Source: Bacteroidota bacterium (GTDB lineage Bacteria > Bacteroidota > Bacteroidia > Chitinophagales > Chitinophagaceae). From it: a DNA stretch of 7,550 nt. Where the stretch lies: assembly GCA_028876035.1 (NCBI GenBank), contig JAGWTK010000185.1:1-7550 (forward strand). The letters are read 5' to 3'. Every line of letters begins with the position of its first letter. Positions within the stretch are counted from its first letter, which is position 1. The notes beneath the pieces are model-generated. The model ran no database searches. It saw only the letters and a list, made by a program, of their open reading frames with translations, and was not told where the DNA came from. This document shows positions 7,483-7,550 of the stretch, in pieces. The position numbers and the translations under genes were made by a program.

Positions 7483-7506
7483 ACAGATAATATGAATCTG
7501 TTTTTT
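7483..7506 (+). terminator. Candidate intrinsic terminator after uxaA
   Basis: ACAGAT (7483-7488) and ATCTGT (7496-7501) form a perfect 6-bp stem with a 7-nt loop, and TTTTTT runs from 7501 to 7506. The placement, about 45 nt after the uxaA stop, suits the end of the four-gene operon. The stem is short and AT-rich, so termination could be incomplete. The minus strand has no matching T-run, so it would act in one direction only. Confidence 0.5.
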
Positions 7507-7550
7507 ATCAGCCGGCAACAGTTCAGTCCGTCCAGCGACACCCGCGGTTT

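Noticed and set aside
7492..7550. ATG at 7492 followed by an open frame to the right edge (MNLFFISRQQF...), possibly a next gene.
   Set aside because: The ATG lies in the loop of the candidate terminator hairpin, only 19 codons are visible, and they match no family I recognise. It could still be real if the terminator is not.
7476..7550. Minus-strand open frames entering from the right edge (one stopping at 7476-7478, another at 7523-7525) that might be the end of a convergent gene.
   Set aside because: At most 24 residues are visible, with no recognisable C-terminus, so there is no basis for choosing a frame or calling a gene.
1..7550. Search for insertion sequences, CRISPR repeats, tRNA genes, riboswitches, phage or toxin-antitoxin modules.
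   Set aside because: No terminal inverted repeats with transposase, no regular direct repeats and no tRNA-like fold were seen; almost all bases are explained by five ordinary genes.

Overview
The window is a pectin and galacturonate utilisation locus from a member of the Bacteroidota. Three things point there: protein style (periplasmic GH28 and GH105 enzymes with signal peptides ending A|Q), a perfect TAnnTTTG-type -7 promoter element, and A-rich translation starts without Shine-Dalgarno sequences. A Chitinophagaceae/Sphingobacteriia-like relative is my best guess, but the sequence alone does not prove the family. All genes look intact apart from the regulator cut by the left edge. There is no sign of a mobile element, CRISPR array, RNA gene or prophage.

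Layout. Positions 1-517 (minus strand) hold the N-terminal 172 codons of a LacI/GalR-family repressor. Positions 518-682 are a divergent regulatory gap with a candidate repressor-gene promoter, a CpG-centred candidate operator, an 8-bp inverted repeat and a second palindrome. The plus strand then carries four tightly packed genes: a secreted GH28 polygalacturonase-like enzyme (683-2326), a secreted GH105 unsaturated (rhamno)galacturonyl hydrolase with an extra C-terminal domain (2346-4253), tagaturonate reductase uxaB (4254-5780) and altronate dehydratase uxaA (5796-7439). Gaps are 19, 0 and 15 nt, so they almost certainly form one operon. A small hairpin followed by six T (7483-7506) probably ends it.

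How the genes work together (family knowledge plus inference). The two exported enzymes trim pectin oligosaccharides outside the cytoplasm. GH28 hydrolyses galacturonic-acid linkages, and GH105 removes the unsaturated uronic acid left at non-reducing ends by lyases. Galacturonate taken into the cytoplasm and isomerised to tagaturonate (by UxaC, not in the window) is reduced to altronate by UxaB and dehydrated by UxaA to 2-keto-3-deoxygluconate. The divergent LacI-type protein is the obvious candidate regulator. The lyase, SusC/SusD or other transporter, uxaC, kduI/kduD, kdgK and eda needed for a full pathway are not in the window.

I looked for a previously undescribed system and did not find one. 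The least ordinary items are the palindrome-rich divergent gap, the cysteine-free C-terminal domain on the GH105 enzyme, and the pathway gap between the GH105 product and the uxaBA genes beside it.
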